Shown: piece by piece, positions 1-5,429 of the stretch
Numbering within the stretch: the first letter of the stretch is position 1
How the letters are laid out: each line of letters starts with the position of its first letter
From: Candidatus Poseidonia sp.
Lineage (GTDB): Archaea > Thermoplasmatota > Poseidoniia > Poseidoniales > Poseidoniaceae
Direction of reading: 5' to 3'
Assembly (NCBI GenBank): GCA_023254365.1
Contig: JALRLQ010000049.1
Coordinates: 1 to 11,359 of the forward strand
Length of the DNA stretch: 11,359 nucleotides
Made by a program: the position numbers and the translations under genes
Notes under the pieces: generated by a model
What the model saw: the letters and a program-made list of their open reading frames with translations, nothing else
The model's database searches: none
What the model was told of the DNA's origin: nothing

Positions 1-611
1 AAGGCCGTGCTGTTGTGAATGAGGTAGGGTTCTTGACGCCAACCCGAGAGATAGAAATCATGTCGTCCACCGTGGTCGGAAAAAGAAATTCGATGCAGGT
101 CAAGTTTGGTCATCAACACACCAAACAGACCGGTGAGGACGAAGAGACTCCCTCCCAAGGCCAAAGCGCCTTGTGCCAACGGCGTTGCGAAGACCAGCCC
201 AAACGCCAGAGAAGCCCACCACAACATGCGGAGTTTGTAAAAAAGGTCCAGATGGGTGTGCGAATATCCGGAAATGTGTTTCTTCACCAAGGTCATTCTG
301 ACATTCAGCCGTCGTACACCATCGGCATCGTAGCGTGCCTCGACGATGCGCATCAACGCATCGTCCATGATCACCGATGTTGATTCGTGTCCGCTGACAT
401 GTTGGCTGAGGGGGAATTCCGTGACCGATTCACCCTGAAGTGCCAGAATGGGTGCTGCACGAATCGGGAGGGTCCACGAAGTGTCAAGAGGTTGAACGTC
501 CTCAATTTCGTCTTCCTGCGTCGTGTCAACAGCAGGGCTCTCGTGGTCTTCCTCGTCTTCTGGAGAAGCCTCCTCTTCGGCTGGCCAGTCCACATCGAGG
601 TCGTCGTTCAT
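1..611 (-). CDS. Membrane protein with acidic N-terminus, partial (3' end outside window)
   Basis: Reading from ATG at 611 the frame stays open to the left edge, giving 203 residues with the C-terminus missing. Residues 1-40 are very acidic (MNDDLDVDWPAEEEASPEDE and on). Residues about 41-125 look like a soluble mixed domain. Residues about 129-170 contain two closely spaced hydrophobic segments (MLWWASLAFGLVFATPLA, then GSLFVLTGLFGVLM), suggesting a membrane hairpin, followed by a polar stretch with HDFYLSGW. I do not recognise the family. The gene lies 41 bp after dnaG on the same strand and could be cotranscribed with it. No strong ribosome binding site precedes the ATG; an AGGA lies about 15 nt upstream. 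An in-frame TTG twelve codons earlier is a weaker alternative start. The open frame and the residue composition make it a real gene, but its function is unknown. Confidence 0.75.
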   Translation of the reverse strand, partial: MNDDLDVDWPAEEEASPEDEEDHESPAVDTTQEDEIEDVQPLDTSWTLPIRAAPILALQGESVTEFPLSQHVSGHESTSVIMDDALMRIVEARYDADGVRRLNVRMTLVKKHISGYSHTHLDLFYKLRMLWWASLAFGLVFATPLAQGALALGGSLFVLTGLFGVLMTKLDLHRISFSDHGGRHDFYLSGWRQEPYLIHNSTA

Positions 612-652
612 GGTCTTCGGTGACTTCCTGAGACCATTAATCAACCGGGAGT

Positions 653-1903
653 TCAGCGATGAACTTCAGCAAACCACACATCAACGCCTTCAGGGGCTTC
701 GTATCCTTTGCCCTCTTTGGTGCCGACCACCGTGGTCGCTTCGGATTGGTTGACATACGTCAGGACTTTTTCCGTAACGGCACCGTTGAGAATGAGCGCT
801 TCAACGCCTTCCGATTCACTCATGGCAGCCTCAAGTTTTGAAGGGCCAATTTCATCGGAATACGAGCCATCAGCAAAGCGAATAATGGCCTTGTTCTTGC
901 CCATTTCGTCAACCATGTCAAACAGTTCTTGCACGTCTGCAGGTGCAGATTCGACCTCGTCCGGCATGTATTCGTCGTCCATGTCCTGGTCCCAGTCCTT
1001 GTCGCCGCCGAACTTTGAATCGTCTTCGGCGATTTTCTTGTCGAGTTGGTGTTTGAATTTCGCCGCTTCAACCTTCTTTTGCAGGCACATGGTGACGGTC
1101 TTTTGGGGAAGCAATTCCCATTCTTGGCCAACCGGGGCCTGAGCCACGTGGTCCACCTTCATCATGTCGTAGAGTTGCATAAACAGCATCTCGCCTCCGC
1201 GGTCGCCGTCAATGGCCACCGTGACGCTTTCCTTGCCGTTGGCCAGGTCAATAAGTTCCTGCTTGATGTTGCCCGAGCCGTCTGCGCTGATGGCGTTCTT
1301 CACGCCGCAGTTCAACAGGTTTCGAACATCGTTGCGTCCCTCGACGATGATGAGTGAGGAGGAAGATTCCACGTTCGGCCCGCAGGTCAATCCGTGAAAC
1401 GACGTTGCGGTTCCAACGGTAAGTACCGAGCGAACTTCTTCGATGACCGTTTTTGAAGCAGCCTCGCCGGAGTTGACCATGGTCAACAGAAGTTCCTTGG
1501 CGCGATCCACAACAGCTGTTCGCTTGGTGGCTCGAATATCGCTGATCTGCAAGACTTTGATGATGGCGTTGCACGGCCCAATTCGGTCAATGGTCTCAAG
1601 CGAGCTGGCGATGATGGCCGTCTCGACGTTGTCCATGCTGCTGGGAATGATGATGGTCCCGTGCACTTTTCCGTTCTTCGTGTCCATTTCAACGTCGACG
1701 TGTCCAACACGTGCGGTGCGTTGCAACTTTCTGAGTTCAAGTTCATCGCCGAGCAACCCCTCGGTTTGACCCATGATGGCCCCGATGATGTCCTTGCGCT
1801 GGACCGTTCCGTTCACTTTGATATCGGCCCGAATTTCGTACTTCATGGCCTTGCCTTTGGTTCCGCCTGAGCGGTTCGAATTGTTGTTGTTGTTTCGTCC
1901 CAT
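653..1903 (-). CDS. dnaG: Archaeal DnaG (TOPRIM-domain primase-like, exosome-associated)
   Basis: The product has 416 residues. Residues 20-60 match the characteristic start of archaeal DnaG (MKYEIRADIKVNG, then GQTEGLLG). The TOPRIM domain lies at about 183-260, with the metal-binding Glu188 in VEGRND and Asp232/Asp234 in DGDRGG. An acidic linker (about 290-320) leads to a C-terminal domain ending in FAEVHR. Archaeal DnaG is bacterial-DnaG-like in its TOPRIM core; it has reported primer synthesis activity and is a known partner of the archaeal RNA exosome, where it helps bind poly(A)-rich RNA. Start choice: the frame is open upstream to 2020, but ATG 1903 is preceded by AAGGAGAG with about 7 nt spacing, which is decisive. 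This start adds a 19-residue leader with five consecutive Asn before the usual family start at Met20. The upstream region carries two inverted repeats. A membrane protein gene follows. Confidence 0.95.
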   Translation of the reverse strand: MGRNNNNNSNRSGGTKGKAMKYEIRADIKVNGTVQRKDIIGAIMGQTEGLLGDELELRKLQRTARVGHVDVEMDTKNGKVHGTIIIPSSMDNVETAIIASSLETIDRIGPCNAIIKVLQISDIRATKRTAVVDRAKELLLTMVNSGEAASKTVIEEVRSVLTVGTATSFHGLTCGPNVESSSSLIIVEGRNDVRNLLNCGVKNAISADGSGNIKQELIDLANGKESVTVAIDGDRGGEMLFMQLYDMMKVDHVAQAPVGQEWELLPQKTVTMCLQKKVEAAKFKHQLDKKIAEDDSKFGGDKDWDQDMDDEYMPDEVESAPADVQELFDMVDEMGKNKAIIRFADGSYSDEIGPSKLEAAMSESEGVEALILNGAVTEKVLTYVNQSEATTVVGTKEGKGYEAPEGVDVWFAEVHR

Positions 1904-1910
1904 GGGATTC

Positions 1911-1917
1911 TCTCCTT
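1911..1917 (-). promoter_or_regulatory. Shine-Dalgarno site of dnaG
   Basis: The minus strand reads AAGGAGAGAATCCC before ATG 1903, a strong anti-Shine-Dalgarno match at normal spacing. It decides against the longer frame that starts at 2020. Confidence 0.8.
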
Positions 1918-1945
1918 TGTGGTTCACGAACGCCTGTTGCGAAGG

Positions 1946-1966
1946 GTTGTCACGGTCGGTGACAAC
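1946..1966. repeat. Perfect inverted repeat upstream of dnaG (8-bp arms, 5-nt loop)
   Basis: GTTGTCAC, spacer GGTCG, then GTGACAAC. It lies about 43 bp before the dnaG ATG, so it would be a hairpin in a dnaG 5' leader or a dyad operator site. The role is inferred; the symmetry is exact. Confidence 0.6.
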
Positions 1967-1978
1967 GTCCGATGCAAC

Positions 1979-1995
1979 CACTCGCCGAGCGAGTG
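1979..1995. repeat. Perfect inverted repeat upstream of dnaG (7-bp arms, 3-nt loop)
   Basis: CACTCGC, loop CGA, then GCGAGTG. It sits 12 bp beyond the other inverted repeat in the same intergenic region. It could form a second GC-rich hairpin in a long dnaG leader. Confidence 0.5.
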
Positions 1996-2045
1996 AGGTG
2001 AATGTGAACAAACCTCCCACCGCCCAGGTCTTTTTGAATCCTATG

Positions 2046-2055
2046 CTTAAAATTT
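2046..2055. promoter_or_regulatory. AT-box, putative divergent TATA element
   Basis: The only AT-rich run in the 1904-2119 intergenic region is CTTAAAATTT. On the plus strand CTTAAAAT resembles an archaeal TATA box; with initiation about 25 nt downstream it would give a roughly 40-nt leader for the TerB-like gene at 2120. On the minus strand the same box could drive dnaG with a leader of roughly 120 nt that includes both inverted repeats. No mapped start is available, so this is a prediction. Confidence 0.35.
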
Positions 2056-2119
2056 GGAGAGATGTCGAGTTTTGTGGACAAACGGTTTCTTCAAGAAGTC
2101 GGAGTTTGTGGCATGAACC

Positions 2120-2608
2120 GTGTCGTCGCCAACCCTCGGAACGTTGGACGTTTTCCGTTCCACCGTTGAGGTCATGTTAGCAGATGGCGTCTTGACACGG
2201 GAAGAAAAGCGCCTGATCATCAAACTCGCCAGTGCCTTGGGCCTTGGCGCTGATGAGCCCGCCTATGTTTATGAGGCCATTCAAAGCAACACCGCATCAC
2301 GCCCAGGTGAGGACATTTCTGAGGACGAGTGTCGAACCATCTACACCAAGGTGTTCGAGGTTGCTATCGTGAACGCCTCCCTGTCAAAGGATGAATTTCG
2401 GGTGCTCGCTCACCTGCGTAGCCAATTCAATATTGACGACGCCATGCACGAAAGCATCGAGCATGAATTGAGAGAAATGGTGAAGGAGAAGTACGATGAC
2501 AAGGCCGTGATCGACACCTTGATGGACACGTTGCGGGATTCCGTTGGACTGGTTGGGGATTTGTTTGATACCTTCCGGAAGAAAACCAACGAAGGTGACC
2601 GGCGTTGA
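2120..2608 (+). CDS. TerB-like two-repeat helical protein
   Basis: The product has 162 residues and no membrane segment or signal peptide. Residues 8-53 carry the TerB-like pattern: a helix, then ADGVLTREEKRLI, then a helix ending in a GLGADE turn. A second, weaker copy lies at 75-121 with NASLSKDEFRVL in the equivalent place, so the protein seems to be an internal duplication of a TerB-type helical unit. TerB-fold domains occur in tellurite-resistance proteins and in many membrane-associated stress or scaffold proteins; the exact role here is unknown. The start is taken as GTG 2120: an in-frame stop at 2114-2116 excludes anything longer, and the ATG at 2174 would delete the first conserved helix. 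No good Shine-Dalgarno site precedes it (GGAG at 2101 is too far). Its stop overlaps the next gene's TTG start. Confidence 0.7.
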   Translation: MSSPTLGTLDVFRSTVEVMLADGVLTREEKRLIIKLASALGLGADEPAYVYEAIQSNTASRPGEDISEDECRTIYTKVFEVAIVNASLSKDEFRVLAHLRSQFNIDDAMHESIEHELREMVKEKYDDKAVIDTLMDTLRDSVGLVGDLFDTFRKKTNEGDRR

Positions 2609-3225
2609 ATCCATTTCTCGACGATTGGCTGGAAGCCCAATCTCCACGCCATTTAACCTCAAAGAGGAGGGCGTTGCGGTTGCTCAAAGCGGCCTATGTG
2701 GCGTGCGTCGGTGACCTCATCAACAAACCCCGAACCGATCTCACGTCCACCGATGCAGGGTTTAGGTTCCATATCGGTACACCGCTACCCGACCTTCGGC
2801 AAATCACCTCATGGATGTTGACCAATGCCCCCAAGCAACGGCGTTTAGCCAAACTCATCCCTGCCTTGTGGAAGCGCCACGGCCGTGAAGACCTCAGCGT
2901 CGCAGGCTTGTTGTTGGCCAATCTTGACGAACAAGCCCTTGGCCAGCCGGCATGGATGGCGTTCATCCACCTCTTGCAGCGCAAAGAATCGTTGATGGTC
3001 GTTCTTGAGGTTGCTGAAGAGTTGGTCAGAGGCGGTCATGCTGTCCCCGACGATACCTGGCTTGAAGCCGCAGCGAGCCAAAGCCCTCAGTGGCACCAGT
3101 ATTGTGTGTTGTTTGTCTCGCTTCGTAAAGAACCGCTCTCCTGTTCCCATCTCGTTGAAACGGCCCCAAAGGGGGGCGAAATGTTCGAACGTATTCGGTC
3201 AAAACTGCTGGAAGCGGAGGGTTGA
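2605..3225 (+). CDS. All-helical protein resembling the AlkD/DNA alkylation repair HEAT-like family
   Basis: The product has 206 residues and starts with TTG that overlaps the preceding stop (TTGA), implying translational coupling to the TerB-like gene. The N-terminus is basic (SKRRALRLLKAA). The segment at 58-108 (IGTPLPDLRQITSWM, then LIPALWKRHGREDLSVAGLL) resembles the AlkD pattern in which a G-x-P-x-x-L-R motif is followed by LW-x-x-x-x-x-E and a helix. Residues 150-175 (DTWLEAAASQSPQWHQYCVLF) recall the later AlkD repeat with tryptophans. AlkD-type proteins are HEAT-like superhelices that bind alkylated DNA. The match was read by eye and is weak in the C-terminal half; catalytic activity cannot be claimed. 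It could be a lineage-specific helical protein without DNA repair function. Confidence 0.6.
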   Translation: MNPFLDDWLEAQSPRHLTSKRRALRLLKAAYVACVGDLINKPRTDLTSTDAGFRFHIGTPLPDLRQITSWMLTNAPKQRRLAKLIPALWKRHGREDLSVAGLLLANLDEQALGQPAWMAFIHLLQRKESLMVVLEVAEELVRGGHAVPDDTWLEAAASQSPQWHQYCVLFVSLRKEPLSCSHLVETAPKGGEMFERIRSKLLEAEG

Positions 3226-3250
3226 TGGACAGTGGGGCCAAGTCGGTCCC

Positions 3251-3460
3251 ATGGCTGAGCGCTTGCTTCCTGCCGAGGACCCCGTGCTGGAAAACGTGCT
3301 GAAGTGGACCGTTGAACGCGACGCAAAGGATGTTCGTCGCTTGCTTGAGTGGTTGCCTGAAGCCCGAAGCAGTCGCGAGCGAAAGGCCCTGCTTCATCGG
3401 GTTCGGGGCTTACTCAGCGAACTTGAGGCTGCTCTTGACCAGCTTGACAGCATGCATTGA
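3251..3460 (+). CDS. Small helical protein of unknown function (69 aa)
   Basis: This short frame sits between the AlkD-like and MobA-like genes. The sequence is charged and amphipathic (ENVLKWTVERDAKDVRRLLE, then LHRVRGLLSELEAALDQLD) and probably forms two or three helices, perhaps a coiled coil. I do not recognise a family. ATG 3251 has no Shine-Dalgarno site. By contrast, a perfect GGAGG (3216-3220) precedes an ATG at 3225 in another frame that closes after 25 residues (stop at 3300-3302). Either this gene is translated by reinitiation from that short frame, or there is a one-base difference between the two frames and the true start is 3225. Its stop codon supplies the start of the mobA-like ribosome binding site. 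Confidence 0.55.
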   Translation: MAERLLPAEDPVLENVLKWTVERDAKDVRRLLEWLPEARSSRERKALLHRVRGLLSELEAALDQLDSMH

Positions 3461-3466
3461 GGGTGG
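3459..3466 (+). promoter_or_regulatory. Shine-Dalgarno site of the mobA-like gene, overlapping the upstream stop
   Basis: TGAGGGTGG begins inside the stop codon (3458-3460) of the 69-residue gene and lies 3 nt before ATG 3470, so the two genes are probably translationally coupled. Confidence 0.6.
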
Positions 3467-3469
3467 CCG

Positions 3470-4003
3470 ATGGGAATCGTTGCGTGTGTTTTAGCCGGAG
3501 GCCTCAGCCAACGAATGGGCCAAGATAAATCGGCAATGTTTGGTGGTGTGGCCCGCCTCCAAGGCGTGCTCCATGATGCTGGTATCGAACGCACGGTGGT
3601 GCTCTGTGGCTCACAGGAACGGACGTCCATGTTTGACGGGGAGGTGCTCGCCGACCCGGAGGGGGTGGAGGGCTTGCACGAGTTGATTCCTTGGATTCGA
3701 TCAACCGTTCAGGGAGACCTCCTCTTGATTCCGTGTGACGCATTTTTACTCAACAAAGAGGCGGTGAGGGTCTTGCTTCAATCCGCGCCTGCTGGTGGTG
3801 TACCAATGGATTCGACGGGCCAACGGCAGCCGTTGTTTGCCTTTCTTCCAAGTGAATGTCCTGCCCTTGACGCTGCGACATCGGTCAGGGAACTGCTCCA
3901 ACACCTGCCATCCATCGATGTCGGTGAACATGCATTCGCTTATTCAAATTTCAACACACAAGACGAGGTGGATGCCCATCAACGGTCACTTCTTGGTCTG
4001 TAA
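3470..4003 (+). CDS. mobA: MobA-like molybdenum cofactor guanylyltransferase (NTP_transf_3 family)
   Basis: The product has 177 residues, slightly short for the family (about 190-200). The nucleotide-binding signature LAGGLSQRMGQDK lies at 8-20, a conserved Asp at 62 (LADPEG), the metal-binding PCD at 88-90 after a hydrophobic strand (GDLLLIPCD), QPLFAFLP at 120-127, and the C-terminal NFNTQDEVD at 160-168 that corresponds to the family's N-x-NTP-x-D motif. MobA adds GMP from GTP to molybdopterin to make the guanine dinucleotide cofactor in the cytoplasm. Related family members (MocA, IspD-like, other sugar or cofactor nucleotidyltransferases) share the first motif, but the QPLFA and NxNT motifs favour MobA. 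No other molybdenum cofactor genes are nearby. The last 53 bp overlap the 3' end of purN on the other strand. Confidence 0.8.
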   Translation: MGIVACVLAGGLSQRMGQDKSAMFGGVARLQGVLHDAGIERTVVLCGSQERTSMFDGEVLADPEGVEGLHELIPWIRSTVQGDLLLIPCDAFLLNKEAVRVLLQSAPAGGVPMDSTGQRQPLFAFLPSECPALDAATSVRELLQHLPSIDVGEHAFAYSNFNTQDEVDAHQRSLLGL

Positions 4004-4637
4004 CGCAGACGCGTCCTTCTGCAATCCACGTCAACACGTCCGGATAGAGCCGGTGTTCCTCGACCTTCACGCGCTCGCTGAGGGTGGCCTCGGTGTCGTG
4101 GGGAAAAACCGGCACGCACGCTTGGGCCAACACGGGCCCGGTGTCCATGCCCTCGTCAACCAAATGGACCGTGCAGCCGGAAACGGTCGTTTTGGATGCC
4201 AACACATCACGGTGGGCATGCGCCCCGGGAAAATTGGGAAGAAGAGAGGGGTGGATGTTCACCACGCGCTGGTTCCAATGCGTCAAAAAATGGCTTGACA
4301 TCAGTCGCATGTATCCTGCCAACACCACAAATTCAACATCGTGGGCCTCCAGACACGCCATAACAGCCTGCTCGTGCTCTTCTCGAGAACGCTTCTTCCC
4401 ATCGTCGTCGGTGTGCAACACCACCTCGGTAGGGACGTCCAAGCCCCGAGCTCGGGCCAACCCTTGTGCGTCGGCGCGGTTGGAAACGACCACCGCCGTT
4501 TGGTGAGGTAAGTCTCCTGTTTGCTGGGCTCGGACCAAGGCTTCCATGCCGCTTCCCGAACCAGAGATGAGAACGCCGAGGCGAAGGGGTGCGGAGGTCG
4601 ATGCCACGCGCCCGCCGGGTGTGCTCCGCTGTACCAT
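3951..4637 (-). CDS. purN: Phosphoribosylglycinamide formyltransferase (PurN)
   Basis: The product has 228 residues with a roughly 18-residue N-terminal extension compared with E. coli PurN. The catalytic triad is in place: Asn127 and His129 in NIHPSLLP and Asp165 in DEGMDTGPV, with the same 38-residue Asn-to-Asp spacing as E. coli (106 to 144). VVLAGYMRLMS at 104-114 is typical, as is KVEEHRLYPDVLTW near the end. The enzyme formylates GAR using 10-formyl-tetrahydrofolate in de novo purine synthesis. One deviation: the phosphate-binding loop reads SGSGSG where the family normally has SGxGSN, so the usual Asn is Gly30. The gene diverges from the YbaN-like gene. No Shine-Dalgarno site precedes ATG 4637, so the message may have a short leader or none. 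An in-frame GTG at codon 11 is an alternative start. Confidence 0.93.
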   Translation of the reverse strand: MVQRSTPGGRVASTSAPLRLGVLISGSGSGMEALVRAQQTGDLPHQTAVVVSNRADAQGLARARGLDVPTEVVLHTDDDGKKRSREEHEQAVMACLEAHDVEFVVLAGYMRLMSSHFLTHWNQRVVNIHPSLLPNFPGAHAHRDVLASKTTVSGCTVHLVDEGMDTGPVLAQACVPVFPHDTEATLSERVKVEEHRLYPDVLTWIAEGRVCVTDQEVTVDGHPPRLVC

Positions 4638-4652
4638 GGTTGCGCCAAGATG

Positions 4653-4667
4653 GGTTGAGATTCAACC
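4653..4667. repeat. Perfect inverted repeat in the purN/ybaN-like divergent region
   Basis: GGTTGA, loop GAT, then TCAACC. It is followed directly by a second small palindrome, TTTGCAAA at 4669-4676. It sits 15 bp upstream of the purN ATG, close to where transcription would start if the AT-box at 4687-4694 is used. It could be an operator or a leader hairpin. Confidence 0.4.
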
Positions 4668-4686
4668 TTTTGCAAAGAAAAGAAGG

Positions 4687-4694
4687 GTTTTATG
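4687..4694. promoter_or_regulatory. AT-box, putative shared TATA element for purN and the YbaN-like gene
   Basis: GTTTTATG on the plus strand and CATAAAAC on the minus strand is the clearest TATA-like run in the 86-bp divergent region. On the plus strand it lies about 25 nt before ATG 4715 and 35 nt before ATG 4724, allowing a leaderless or very short-leader transcript. On the minus strand it would place initiation near 4665. Confidence 0.35.
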
Positions 4695-4723
4695 GGCGGC
4701 CCGAACACAGTCGAATGAGGGAC

Positions 4724-5236
4724 ATGACTACGCACAATGTGTCCTCGTCTGCTTTGCGTAAACAACGCGCTGCTGACTTAGCAGAACGCTACCTATCGCT
4801 GTCCGACCAAGAGGTCATCGAAGAGGTCCTCGCTGAACACAAACCGAGTGCAAATCCCGTTGTTCGCTCGATATGGATTGCTCTTGGAAGCATCTTCGTG
4901 GTGTTTGCTGCCATTGGTGTGTTCCTTCCGGGATGGCCAACCACCTCGTGGCTGGTGTTTGCAGCGTATTGTTACGGGCGGTCCTCCCAACGTCTGTTTT
5001 TGTGGCTCCTCACCAACCGTGTTTTCGGCTCCTCACTGTTGGCCTACTACCGCTCCGGACGGGCGTTGCCCCTCCACTCAAAGATCATCATCTGCGGACT
5101 GATCACAATCGTCTCGGCATGTTCCATTTGGTACATCACCAAATTGGGCGACCCTGGCTTTGGTCAAACGACCATTGCGCTCGTAGCCGTCATCGGGGTT
5201 TGGTGGGTAGGATGGCGTGTCCCGACATCCAACTAA
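4724..5236 (+). CDS. YbaN/DUF454 family integral membrane protein
   Basis: The product has 170 residues: a charged cytoplasmic N-terminus (1-45), then the DUF454 core. Characteristic motifs are IGVFLPGWPTTSWLVFAAYCY (64-84; the family has LP-x-x-PTT-x-x-L), GRSSQRLFLWLLTNRVFG (85-102) and GRALPLHSKI (112-121). Hydrophobic segments lie at about 48-67, 72-84, 119-138 and 149-167. The family is widespread in bacteria and found in some archaea; its biochemical function is not established. Start: the frame is open upstream to 4589, but that would overlap purN. ATG 4724 and ATG 4715 are both possible; GAGG lies just 3 nt before 4724, and the AT-box at 4687 fits a leaderless start at either. The stop codon overlaps the DUF6356-like stop on the opposite strand. 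Confidence 0.85.
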   Translation: MTTHNVSSSALRKQRAADLAERYLSLSDQEVIEEVLAEHKPSANPVVRSIWIALGSIFVVFAAIGVFLPGWPTTSWLVFAAYCYGRSSQRLFLWLLTNRVFGSSLLAYYRSGRALPLHSKIIICGLITIVSACSIWYITKLGDPGFGQTTIALVAVIGVWWVGWRVPTSN

Positions 5237-5418
5237 GGCCGATCGTTCATCATCCGGTGATAGGCCTCGATGACATTTGACCCCGCATTGACGAAGATGT
5301 TGGGCAACAGTGCGTGAATCAACAGCAAGGGTGCGGCGATGAAGAAACGAAGAGAAAGGGTCACAGCCGTCTTGAAATGTTGCCAATAGGTTTGGTTGAT
5401 GTCGTCTAAATGTCCCAA
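5233..5418 (-). CDS. Small DUF6356-like membrane protein
   Basis: The product has 61 residues with [17 protein letters not shown] (10-26), a hydrophobic segment and [20 protein letters not shown] (34-53). This resembles the DUF6356 pattern: a Y-x-x-H motif before a helix, then HALLPF-x-F-x-x-x-GS. Function is unknown for the family. The start is TTG 5418, preceded by TGAGGTGAAAAA; that Shine-Dalgarno site begins in the purH stop codon, so the protein should be made by coupling to purH. The tail-to-tail stop with the YbaN-like gene leaves no room for a terminator between them. A role in purine metabolism is not implied by sequence; the position may only provide expression. Confidence 0.7.
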   Translation of the reverse strand: MGHLDDINQTYWQHFKTAVTLSLRFFIAAPLLLIHALLPNIFVNAGSNVIEAYHRMMNDRP

Positions 5419-5422
5419 TTTT

Positions 5423-5429
5423 TCACCTC
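5423..5429 (-). promoter_or_regulatory. Shine-Dalgarno site overlapping the purH stop codon
   Basis: The minus strand reads TGAGGTGA, five A residues, then TTG. GAGGTGA is a 7-nt match to the archaeal 16S 3' end and shares bases with the purH TGA. It supports the TTG start of the DUF6356-like gene. Confidence 0.7.

Noticed and set aside
1904..2020. Longer dnaG start at 2020
   Set aside because: The extra 39 residues do not resemble DnaG, and AAGGAGAG correctly positions ATG 1903.
2062..2169. 35-codon frame ahead of the TerB-like gene
   Set aside because: It overlaps the TerB-like start in another frame, has the AT-box too close for a transcript to include its start, and shows no recognisable product.
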